From Garcia nutans (lineage: Eukaryota; Streptophyta; Magnoliopsida; Malpighiales; Euphorbiaceae), in contig CANTUV010000002.1 of the NCBI GenBank assembly GCA_947685225.1, positions 4,216,001 to 4,280,000 on the forward strand: DNA of 64,000 bases, written 5' to 3'. Below, piece by piece: positions 37,285 through 47,008 of the stretch. The position numbers and the translations under genes are program-made. The notes beneath the pieces are model-generated. The model was not told the DNA's origin and searched no databases. It saw only the letters and a program-made list of their open reading frames with translations. How positions within the stretch are numbered: position 1 is the stretch's first letter; each line of letters opens with the position of its first letter.

Positions 37285-37930
37285 CAGAATAGATCTTCAT
37301 CCTTTGAGATCGGGTCTTCACCCTTGTAAATGGATCTTCATTCTTTGAGATCGGGTCTTCACCCTTGCAATTGGATATTCATCCTTTAAGATCGGGTCTT
37401 CACCCTCGCAAATGGATCTTCATCCTTTGAGATCGGGTCTTCACCCTTGCAAATGGATCTTCATCCTTTGAGATCGGATCTTCACCCTTGCAAATGGATC
37501 TTCATCCTTTGGGATTTGGTCTTCACCCTGGAAAATGGATCTTCATCCCTTGAGATCGAGTCTTCACCCTTGAAAATGGATCTTCATCCTTTGAGATTGG
37601 GTCTTCACCCTTGAAAATGGATCTTCATCCTTTAAACTTCGGGTCTTCACCCTTTGAAATCGGATCTTCATCCTTGGAATCAGGTCTTCACCTTTAAAAA
37701 TGGATCTTCATCCTTGGAAATTGGGTCTTCACCCTTGCAAATAGATCTTCATCCTTGGAGATTGGGTCTTTACCCTTGCAAATGGATCTTCATCCTTGGA
37801 AATCAGGTCTTCACCCTTGAAAATGGATCTTCATCCTTTGAGATCGGCTCTTCACTCTTGAAAATGGATCCTCATCCTTTGAGATCGGGTCTTCACCCTT
37901 GAAAATGGATCTTCATCCTTTGAGATCAAG
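37285..37930 (-). repeat. Tandem array upstream of the 3' LTR of element C
   Basis: About sixteen copies of a roughly 40-bp unit alternate GGATCTTCATCCTTTGAGAT and CGGGTCTTCACCCTTG(A/C)AAAT on the plus strand, with scattered substitutions. An open frame through it (37654-37902) is only a consequence of the periodicity. Equivalent arrays exist in B and E. Confidence 0.92.
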
Positions 37931-40470
37931 TCTTATAATGGCTTCAGCTCTTCTAGCTAGACTGTTCTTTTGTCATTTGCGTCATCATTCTTTTGATAGT
38001 TCTAATGTTCCATTCTTTTTATTCTTCCTTTGCAAAAATTTAGCTATTTTTAATTGGACCTTATATCCTCTCCTGCCCCACTGTGTGGCAAAATATTTGC
38101 AAGTGAGTTAGAAAATGTTTTGTATATAAACTCAAAAAATTGAAAAGGAGAAACTTTGCCCCCTGTGTAGGCCCAAACCCATGATTTTTCTATGCGGGCT
38201 CTGATTGATGTTTTTGCCGTCTAGTTCTTCGCACAAGCACGTATTTCTTCTCTTTGCAAGATTACTGGAGCTTTCTCAAGCAATGGGCTTTCTATGCCCC
38301 CCTGATTTGATTTTGATTCTTTACTTCGCAGGGTGTTTGCTATTCATTTTGCCAAAGAATAGACAAGAAAGTGTGATGTGTTATACTCATGTATGCATGA
38401 TATGCATGAATGATACTTACAGTGATTTTATTGACTCACAGACCGAGGTGATCAGTAGAAATGTTCTCATTGGTTCCATTTTGATGCTTGCTCAAATCTT
38501 GCATTGGAATGATCGAAAGCTTTGTATTTGTGGCTTTTATCTTCAAGATGATGAAAACGTGAGTGGTGGATACTCCAAGCAGCTGGGTCAGGGATACATC
38601 CTTTTTAAAGCATGTCAGTTGATAGCTTCTTCATGACCTTGCCAATAATTATTTCCTTTGCCCAATGTGTCCTTTGGAGGCTCAACATACTTCCCTTAAC
38701 TTGAAGGCTTTGTATGACAAAACATTTTTTTTTTCTGAATTTTGATTTTTAAATCAAATGTTGGCTTTGCCAAATTAATGTCAATGCACCTTAGGACTTG
38801 ATTTTCCAAATTAATATATCTATAACATTACAACCCTAGTTACTGTACTAAACTTGAGAATCAATTCTATTTAAACAAGAATTGTTGCACTTCAGATAGG
38901 CACATACACATTACTTGGCCAAAGGTCTCATTTGAGTTTAAATATTGTCTATCTCATATGCATGCTTATCCAAACTATCTCCACTAATAGACTCTACCTA
39001 CCAAGAGAGATCAACAGGTCTTTGATAGGCTTGAAACGGGGTATATAAGGGACATGGGTTAAAGTGGAGGCCATTTTGAGATTGGAGCTGGCGTGGCACA
39101 ATGGACAAACCCTCACACTACAAATTTCTTGTTGGAACTTTAGACAGTTGGGAGCAATCTTTCTAGACTCCAAATTCCTTCTATCTTTTTGGCATTAATC
39201 TGGATCTTGATAAGGACAGTCTTTGCTCTTGCAAAAAGTTTAAGACCCAAATTCGTTTCTTTCCTTCTTTTCCCTTTTCTTACTCTTCCCTTTTCTTTCT
39301 CTTTCCTTACTCTTCCCTTTCTTTTATCATTTTGTCCTTCTTTCTTGTAGGACTATCAAGTATAGAACTTTCAAGAACTGGATGGTCTCCCTCCTTTTTC
39401 TCCAATTTTGATTGAATCTTTGGATGGGTTGGACCAATTCAAGTAAAAATGTCTTTATGTACCGAATGGAAGCCTTTTGTTGTCTTAGGTAAAAGAGAAC
39501 TCTGTTGGCTTTTTGAACCATTTTGGGTTTTCTTTTCTTCTTTCTCTTTTTTTCTTTCTCTTTTTTTTCTTTTCTTCTTTTTTCTTTTCTTTCTTTCCCT
39601 TTTTTTTCTTTTTTCTTTTTTTTTCTTTTTCCTTTTTTTTGGTTCTAGCTCAAACAGAGTTGTATTGTTTGTACCGACTTTGGCTTCCAATAATGGATGA
39701 GTGGAGCAACATAAATCTCCTTTAATAGGGATGAATCATTTGTTAATCGATGTTGTCTTGACATATTGGAGATATTAGGGAAAACTTCAACTACCCTTAT
39801 GGTCTTAAGAACTTCAACCACTCTTATGGTTTTGAGAACTTCAACTATCCTCATGGTCTTGAGAACTTCAACTATCCTTATGATCTGGACTAATCATTGT
39901 TTTCTTTGATCTTCTAGCCTCTTCATATTAGTGATCATAAGACTTGTCAAAAGTATCACAATAGCTCAAGGTAGATTATTGGGGTTTTTAAGCCAATGAA
40001 AAGAAAGCTAAAATTTTATGAAGGCTCAAAGGGACAACTAGGGATTGATATTTAACAAGGTGGATACTAGTTGTTGGCTAACCAAACAATGCCTAGATCA
40101 TTTCTCTCTTAAATAAGTAGAGTTCAATTTCACCTCGAAAGCTTGTCAAAGCATGTTCTAAGACTGACTAGGACCTAGACAAAGGTAATTATGCAGGAGC
40201 CCTCTCTAAGTAAGCATACATAACTCAATGCTATAGAGCAATTCCCTTACCTAGTAAAGTCATTCAAGTCATGATGCTTAGATATATTAATTCATGAATT
40301 ATCAAGTTAGATTCCTCATTGGTTGAGCACCAAAATGAACAAAGACCAACAAAATTTTGATGAAAGTAATTTATTTAAAGCAACTTTAAGTTTGAAAAGC
40401 ACAATAGTTCAAAATATTAAAGAAAGTAAAATTGAAAAGCAACATTCAAGCTAAGGAAAGTTCGTTGAGT
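37931..40470. other. Interior of element C without recognisable coding
   Basis: No retroviral domain is visible on either strand. The longest frame, 38205-38636 plus, lies antisense to C in the position where B carries antisense genes, but matches no family I know and has no clear promoter. There is a pyrimidine-only tract (TTTTC/TTTCT) at 39525-39645, a GGTATATAAGG sequence at about 39040-39050 that could be a TATA box, and three copies of a CTTCAACTA-CCT(T/C)ATGGTCTT unit at 39780-39890. Confidence 0.6.
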
Positions 40471-41214
40471 TTAATCTTCTTTTCCTCTCATATCTTCAAT
40501 ATCCCCATCTTGAAAGGATGATAAAACAAAATCTTCTTCCAATTCTTTTCCCACCATGAAGGTTGCCGGTGGAGGTACTCTGTTGAACATTGAAAATGGA
40601 TTATCTTTGGTATTGGGCTTATCCGACTCGGCCAACTTGCCATTATCAATTAAATTCTGGATCTCATGCCTCAGTCGAGTACATCTATTAGTCTCATATC
40701 CTTGAGTCTGATGAAATTGACAAAAAGCCTTAGTATCAAATTTTGGGGGTAAAGGATTCGGCAAAGGTCGAGGGACCAATGGCTGTAATAGTCCCTTCTT
40801 TTGTAGCTTGTAGAGGACCCAAGACAAAGGCTTCCCTAGATCTGAAAATTTACGCCTCTTTGCTGGTTCAGTTGCTGCATTTTCCTCAACACCTCTTCTT
40901 TTCTTTTGATTTTATTCATTGGGGTAGTAGCCGCTCTTATTACCCCAATTAGACAGCATATGGTTCGACTGACCTTGTAGAATAGGGATTGATCCCTCAT
41001 TTCTCATTCGATCTCTATTAGTGAATATGTTCTCCATGGATGCTGCCTTTCCCTTCATTCTTATGTCAATGGGAGATGTCTCATTAGCATTATTGATGAT
41101 CTCTAGAATTTGAATCAACTGGGTCCTCATAATTTCAACCAATTGATCTTGTAGGTCGGCCATCTTAGCTTTGACAACTTCATGGACTATGTCCCTCAGC
41201 TGGTTCGCATCCAT
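40471..41214 (-). pseudogene. Remnant gag of element C (capsid core missing)
   Basis: Two frames on the minus strand correspond to the ends of B gag. The N-terminal part (41214-40912) starts MDANQLRDIVHEVVKAKM, matching B from 18704. The C-terminal part (40827-40471) has SWVLYKLQKKGLLQPL, CQFHQTQGYETNRC and RVPPPATFM, matching B around 19745-20020. The roughly 450 bp between, which in B encodes the capsid fold, are absent. A frameshift separates the two parts. Such a protein could bind RNA but could not build a particle. Confidence 0.85.
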
Positions 41215-42354
41215 CCTTCCAATGAAGTGCTTGAATCAAAATCAATGTTGTTGGTGGTATCGTTGTATGCTCTTGAATTGTTGTACTTCAGGTCTATGAG
41301 CCAGAAAGGATCAATGATATGAGATGCAAATGTATGCAAGTATGCATGTATGCATAAACAATCAATGAAGAAAGATAATTAGGACGTTCCTTCCAACCTT
41401 ATAACATCTACACACGAATGGCGAGTCTCTTTTCCTAGGTATGTGTTTAACAAAATGCCAACATGGGGTACATCGCTTTCGAATAATTACCTCGGACGTT
41501 TCAAACAATAGTTATATTTTCGAAAGTGGAAATCAGTTCATAATAATTCCCATTAATTAGGTTTTAATCCATTAATCCAACTAAAGTAGCCTTTATGCTA
41601 TATTGGATTAAAACTAAATTAAGAGGTTTATTATAGATAGATTTCTCACTTGAAAAAGGTAACTAATGGTTCATGCCAAAAACAAGCCCATGGTTAATTT
41701 ATTCTTAGTGTAAACTAGGCCCACAATTGATTTTTAGTATTTCATAATTGACCTAAATATTTTGCAAGCTCTTTGTAAGAAAAGATTGGATGAAAATAGT
41801 TTTGTTTCTAAGCCCATTGTAAAAGATTTTAGAAAATTGGAATTTGGGCTTAGTATTTAGGCCATGAGCCAAAGAATTTTTTATTTATTTTTAGAAAAGT
41901 TTTATGTCCAAAGACCATCTTGAAAAGTTTTGAAAATAGCTTTGGTCTCTTGCATTTTAAAGAAAAGTTTGTTTTGAGCTTACAATATACTTAGGTCATA
42001 TTAGAAAAAGAACAAACCAAATAAGCCATGATTTAAGCCAAGATAAATTAACCATAGTCAAACAACACGCATTTAGGGTAAAACCTAAGGAAAGTAACTA
42101 GGCCAATTACATGGGCTTTAGTCTTTGGGTAAAAAGGCTTAACTTTCCATAGCAAGTATATAAGGCTATGAGTGGTTATGCCATGCTCGATCTCCATACC
42201 TTGAGTGAAAGTATGGTATCCCTTACATAACACAACACGAGTAACACGGGCGTCCTAACTCACGCACACAATGCAAGCTAATATAATGCAATGGATAATA
42301 TCATTATAAGAAAGAATAGAATAATATAAAGACCAACGGAATCAACTTCTCTTA
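41215..42354 (-). other. 5' leader of element C
   Basis: This is homologous, in reverse, to B 17643-18700, including the block near 42190-42230 (B 17660-17720) and the block at 41400-41530 (B 18360-18500). It carries ATGC-type short repeats (GCATACATGCATAC) near 41330-41350, as in B near 18550. No gene is seen. Confidence 0.75.
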
Positions 42355-42372
42355 TCTCCAGTGGAGTCGCCA
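42355..42372 (-). other. Primer-binding site of element C
   Basis: The minus strand reads TGGCGACTCCACTGGAG one to two bases inside the 5' LTR. A TGGCGAC-type PBS is usual for Tat elements (reported as tRNA-Arg in Ogre); I cannot check the exact tRNA here. Confidence 0.75.
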
Positions 42373-42373
42373 C

Positions 42374-44323
42374 TGTGAGCGGGGATTTTTTTCCCCCACT
42401 CCCGGTAGAATGGTTCTTGCAAATTCGGCACTGTTTAGAAACATGTCTTTTACATAGGTTCTAAAATAGAAAAGCAAATTAAATTACATGATATTTAACT
42501 AATGAGGTATCCAACAAGTAGAAATATACCTCTTACAACATTTGGAAATCTAAATAAATTGATAAAAGTAAATAACCATTCACCATAAATAAATCATTCA
42601 TCAAAGCTATTAATCAAAATATAAAATAAACATCCATCCATGATAAATTAAATAAATCAAGCATTAAAATTAAATAAATCAACCATCAAAAAATATAATA
42701 AACTATATAATCAAATCTAAAATTAAATAAAGCAATAAATATGTAAATTTAGGGTTTTAAAGGATTATCAATTGAATTTAGGGTTTTAAAAATTTAGGGT
42801 TTTAGAAACTAAAGTTTTATAATTAAGGTTTTGAAATTAGTATTTTTAGGGTTTTTGAAACTAGGGTTTTGGAATTAGGGTTTTGGAATTAGGGTTTTTG
42901 GAATTAGGGTTTTTGGAATTAGGGTTTTTAGAATTAGGGTTTTTAAAATTAGGGTTTTTAAAACTAAGGTTTTGGAATTAGGGTTTTTAAAACTAGGGTT
43001 TTGGAATTAGGGTTTTTGGAATTAGGGTTTTTAAAATTAGGGTTTTGGAATTAGGGTTTTTGGAATTGACTTACTGCCTAAAAAAACACAATTTTGGATT
43101 TGGAAAAATAAATTAAGGTTTTGGAAAAATAATCAATATTTTGGAGTTTAATAATGAAATGGTTTAGGCTTTTGGATAAAAATAGTTTGAGGTTTTGAGT
43201 TTTATTGAAATAACATACAGTTCTCGAAGTTAAAGTAAACAAGATAGATTTTAACAATTAATTGTTGACTACTGGATAGTTTTATGCTTAATGAAATATG
43301 CCAGTGGGATTACGAATACCAATTGATCAATGTGATAATTAAAGCAAAAGATTAAAGTTATTAAAACAAAAACCAAAGCAAACGATTAAAGTTATTAAAA
43401 TGAAAAAATAATTTACTGCATGTTCAAAGATCAAGCTACTGTATGTTCAAAGTTACTGCATGTTAAAGAAACAAAACTACTGTAAACATAAATAATTCAT
43501 GATTAAAGATCAAACCTCCACTCATTGGTTACTCCACAATTAACTTCTGGATGAACAATTAAAAAAGATAGCACTGCTGTCTTTGATGGATTGATTACCG
43601 ATGAATGTTTGATGCTAATCTTTTCTGTTTGTTGCCATCTCTTTGCTATCTTGTTAATGTTCCTTGCCGTCCCCTCTTAATGTTACCTTGTTAATGTTTT
43701 CTCCCTTATGAATTCTAAAACATTGTTACTTATAGCCGAACCTCACTCAGAATCCTTAACCTAATATAAAACAATCCCTAAAACAAATTCTAATTGAATT
43801 AGGAAACATATTGAACCCATGTCGACCTAGTTGCCCTAGGTCGACATGAGACCAACCTCATGTCGACCTTGGGCTGCCCAAGTCTACATGAGGCATGCTC
43901 ATGTCGATCTTGGGCTGCCAAGGTCGACATGAGGCATGTTCATGTCGACCTAGCCTCCCAAGGTCGACATGAAGCATGCTCATGTCGACCTAGCTTGCCC
44001 AAGTCGACATGAGGCTTGCTCATGTTGATATTGGCTCATGTCGATATTGGGCTGCCAAGGTAGACATGAAGCATCCTAATGTCTCCAGGCCGGCCTCAAT
44101 TAAATTACTCTGACCTTTTTTTAACTTATGAATAGAAAAATTTTAATTTGGGCCAATTCCACTTAGTTTTAGGGTTTTACAATCAAATATATGCCTCTTT
44201 AATCCGAACCAACTCCTGTTAAAAATTATAAACTAGGTTTAAATATTTAAAGTCGGATCAAATTTATTTTGGCATCCTTTAATTAGGACCATATCAAATT
44301 GGGGTAAAAATTAAGTGTCTACA
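42374..44323 (-). mobile_element. 5' LTR of element C
   Basis: 1950 bp, TGTGAGCGGGGA to GTGTCTACA on the plus strand. It is similar throughout to 34745-37071 apart from the lost 400-bp segment and different repeat numbers in the telo-box and palindrome arrays. Confidence 0.9.
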
Positions 44324-44328
44324 GCAGT

Positions 44329-44882
44329 AGAAACAACAAACAAAATAATTAAGCAAATTTTTTTCCAAAATGACCAAGACATACAGTGATTGGTCAGAGA
44401 TGCTTCCCTTTACTTTATAGGGATATAGGACAAGTGTGCGAACTCCTACTGGAATGACACCGTTCTCTTTGGTTTACGGTATGGAAGTAGTGTTGCCAAT
44501 TGAAATAGAGATCAAGTCATTGAGAGTAGTCTTGGAAGTTGAACTGCCTGAAACAGAGTTGGTAGCGAGCAGATACACACAGTTAGCTTTACTAGAAGAG
44601 AGATGGTTAAAAGCACTGTATCATCACCAGCTGTATCAAAAATAGATAGCTCAGGCCTATAATAAAAGGGTTAAAATTAGAAAACTCAGAGTCGGGGATT
44701 TGGTGTTGAAGCAATGTAAGCCTAATGTATCTGATCCAAGAGAGAAGTTCAGGCCTAGCTGGGAAGGGCCATATGTCGTGAAACAAGTCATGAACAAAGG
44801 TGCGCTGAAGCTATCAAACATGGATGGGAACGAATTTAGTGAGCCAGTAAACATTGATAGGTTGAAGAGGTTTTATGTATGA
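44329..44882 (+). pseudogene. Integrase C-terminal part of element B
   Basis: This follows in frame after C is removed. It begins with the segment after the third catalytic residue (ETTNKIIKQI), then TPTGMTPFSLVYGMEVVLPIEIE, a basic stretch RVKIRKLRVGDLVLK, RPSWEGPYVV and ends INIDRLKRFYV-type at TAA/TGA 44880-44882. This is the standard end of Tat pol. At least one stop (TAG 44643-44645) and a frameshift around 44400-44430 are present. Confidence 0.88.
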
Positions 44883-44889
44883 TATAAAA

Positions 44890-45060
44890 AAAAGAGCTCG
44901 CTAGGTTGAAAACCCAAAAAGGGCGGCCTAGACAAAAGTTAGAGCAGTCCGCTAGCCCCAAAAACCCAAAATGGCGAACTAGGCAGCAATTAGGGCTAAA
45001 TGAGAGAAAATCATCAATTAGAAAACCCGAAAGGGCTAGTTGGCAATAGGAGTAATCTTG
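44890..45060 (+). repeat. CCC/GGG mini-hairpin repeats after B pol
   Basis: Three diverged copies of a 50-60 bp unit contain a core such as GAAAACCCGAAAGGGC, where CCC and GGG can pair. Further copies at 45700-45985 lie inside an intron of the antisense gene, so the exon 45290-45691 is flanked by them on both sides. Confidence 0.75.
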
Positions 45061-45289
45061 TGTATGCTGGCTTTATGTTTGGTTGTTCCCCAATTTAATA
45101 AAACAGAATTAATGTTAAAATTGTTCTATGTGCACTGTTATAAATATTTGACTAGATATGATGAAATAAATAAACACAATAGCAAAAGGTGATGACAAAT
45201 TATAAATGGAAAAGAAGCATATTTTATTACTTTAATTATTATTTTTTTTCATCCTAACAATACACTTTCTGAATTGATAAATGTGAAAT

Positions 45290-46611
45290 CTATGGCAGAT
45301 GATAAGTATAACGTGTAGGCCAACTTTGCCACAACCGATCCAAGTAGGCTTCAGTCAAGCAAGGCATGTCTAAATTGGGAGTAAAGTCAGAATCGCGAGG
45401 CTCAACTCCATATTGACGGCCAATTTGGCAAGGATCATAGCATGTACCTTGACGAAGAGCAGTAAGGGGAACACACATCAAGTATGTCTGCATGGTGATA
45501 CGAGAAATCTTCCACCAAGGTACCAACCAACGGATATTGACTTTAGCACGTGAGTGGATCCAGTCAACCCAGTCAACATATGAAGAAGCAGGATGGAGCA
45601 GTTTCCTAGCAAAATAATGATGTGGCAAATATCTGGCAAAATCCATGGATGGAGTATCAAGCAAACAAAGACGCTCCTGAAGCCAAATCTGTGAAAAAAA
45701 AAAGTCTGCTAAGTTGAAAACCTGCAAGGGCAGCTTAGGAAAAAATTAGGATAGCTCACTACTTTTGAAAACCCATACGGGTGAACTAGGCAAAAATTAG
45801 AGCAATAAAAAATATATATATAATAAAAAAGTCCGCTAAGTTGAAAACCCGCGAGGGCGGCTTAGGCAAAAATTAGGACAACTCGCTAGTTTCGAAAACC
45901 CACATGGGTGGATTAGGTAAAAATTAGAGCAATAAAAAGAAGAGAAAAAGAAAACCTAAATTGAAAACCCGAAAGGGCAGTTTAGGTAATTACTTGAAGC
46001 AGCAACGGACTCCTGGTCAGTCTCTTTGACAATCCTGATTTAAGTCGGTCTAATCCAACTAAGGTCTCGGCTAAAATCACAGGTACTGGCGACAAGCCTC
46101 CTTCCAATTGGTCCATAATATCCAATACTCGTGGATCAATATTGTTGTCAGAAGAAACAAGCAAGAATTGGCCAAGCAATCAAAGACAGAGCATGCGTCC
46201 CCATGCCTTAGTGGAAGCCAAATGAGAGAGACAAAAAACAATCAAGGGAGCAAGTAGAATTTTTTCACCTCTCATCAACCGAAGAACTTCGGGTTTTGGA
46301 ATTTGAAATAACATCTGCATCTTCTGTTGAGTCTTGGAAATCAATGTGGGTAATGCCATTTGTTGATTATTTAGAAATCCAAGGATGGCCTTAAATTCTT
46401 CAATCAAGGGACATATTTCAAATCCATTAATTTTAAATACCCTAGAATCCGTATTCCATAAGGAAGCCATGGCATGTAAGAAGGAGTGGTCCAATTTAAC
46501 ATTTTGAAAACATTTTAAAACATCAGGTTTTAACCACGAAATTTGCTTCCAATGAATGGCATCCATATTCTTAGATAGAATTTTTATCTTCTTTAAATGA
46601 TGCTCGGTCAT
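45290..46611 (-). pseudogene. Antisense gene in element B resembling plant DUF7745 proteins
   Basis: The gene runs opposite to B. ATG is 46609-46611. Exon 1 (to about 45999) has SLWNTDSRVFKINGFEICPLIEEFKAILGF, matching the start of plant DUF7745-type proteins (a position that reads LYDP-YRCFTFPDFQL-PTLEEY). One in-frame TGA at 46180-46182 stands where CGA is likely. The donor CAA|GTAATT lies near 45999 and the acceptor TTTTTTTCACAG near 45692; the intron contains mini-hairpin repeats. Exon 2 (to TAG at 45290) has WIHSRAKVNIRWLVPWW and VPLTALRQGTCYDP, and RQYGVEP, again family-like. A TATA box sits about 100 bp upstream of the ATG. Function is unknown; the family assignment is from memory of its pattern and is moderately sure. 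Alternative: an unnamed PMD-associated family. Confidence 0.7.
45700..45985. repeat. Mini-hairpin repeats inside the intron of the antisense gene
   Basis: Five copies of about 60 bp contain GTTGAAAACCCG(C/A)GAGGGCGGCTTAGG or TTTCGAAAACCCA-ATGGGTG variants split by AAAAATTAG. They are related to the copies at 44890-45060. Confidence 0.78.
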
Positions 46612-46708
46612 GGTTGATGAATGAAGGAAAATCAAATTTGTTAAAGGGAGTTTTTACGTTGAATTGGAAAATATTTTCGGTTTCTGTATGAAATATGGCA
46701 TAAAAGGT

Positions 46709-46719
46709 GATTTATATAG
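46709..46719 (-). promoter_or_regulatory. TATA box of the DUF7745-like antisense gene
   Basis: The minus strand reads CTATATAAATC, about 100 bp before the ATG at 46611. This matches the plant TATA consensus. A pyrimidine-rich leader follows. Confidence 0.75.
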
Positions 46720-47008
46720 AGGAAATAAACTTTTTCCAAAAGTGATGAGGTAAAGGTAATGGAAAAGGACGAAACCATATTGTGTAAGGAAAAGAATTGG
46801 CGACAAAATCCTTTATCGTGTTGCATTTGGTTTTAGCAAATAATGTGGCTGTGAAAAGGAAATTGTGATGTACTGTTTATGATGTGATAATATATATATA
46901 TAATAAATGTGGCGCAGTAAAAAAACAAAAAAGTTACAGTAAAGATGGAAATTGTATTTTTTCATTATTGTACAATATTCATACAATTGATACAATATTT
47001 ATACATCA
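46720..47008. other. Spacer between the two antisense genes
   Basis: AT-rich sequence with a short TATATATATA run near 46893. It should contain the promoter of the DUF7745-like gene and the 3' end of the PMD gene. No open frame of note. Confidence 0.6.

Larger units (their letters stand above)
34745..44323 (-). mobile_element. Element C: non-autonomous Tat-type retrotransposon
   Basis: C is 9579 bp, minus strand, with TSD GCAGT at 34740-34744 and 44324-44328 inside B integrase. LTRs are 34745-37071 and 42374-44323. The interior keeps a PBS, a leader and two pieces of gag similar to B, but no protease, RT or integrase could be found. Its LTR ends (TGTAGACAC-like start, GCTCACA end) and PPT resemble those of B, so a B-type element probably supplied the enzymes. 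Confidence 0.92.

Noticed and set aside
37654..37902. 82-residue periodic open frame
   Set aside because: It is a by-product of the 40-bp tandem array.
38205..38636. 143-residue frame antisense to element C
   Set aside because: No motif, no intact promoter and no similarity to the antisense genes of B; kept only as a remark.
39439..39690. Lysine-rich frame on the minus strand
   Set aside because: It is the translation of a pyrimidine-only tract.
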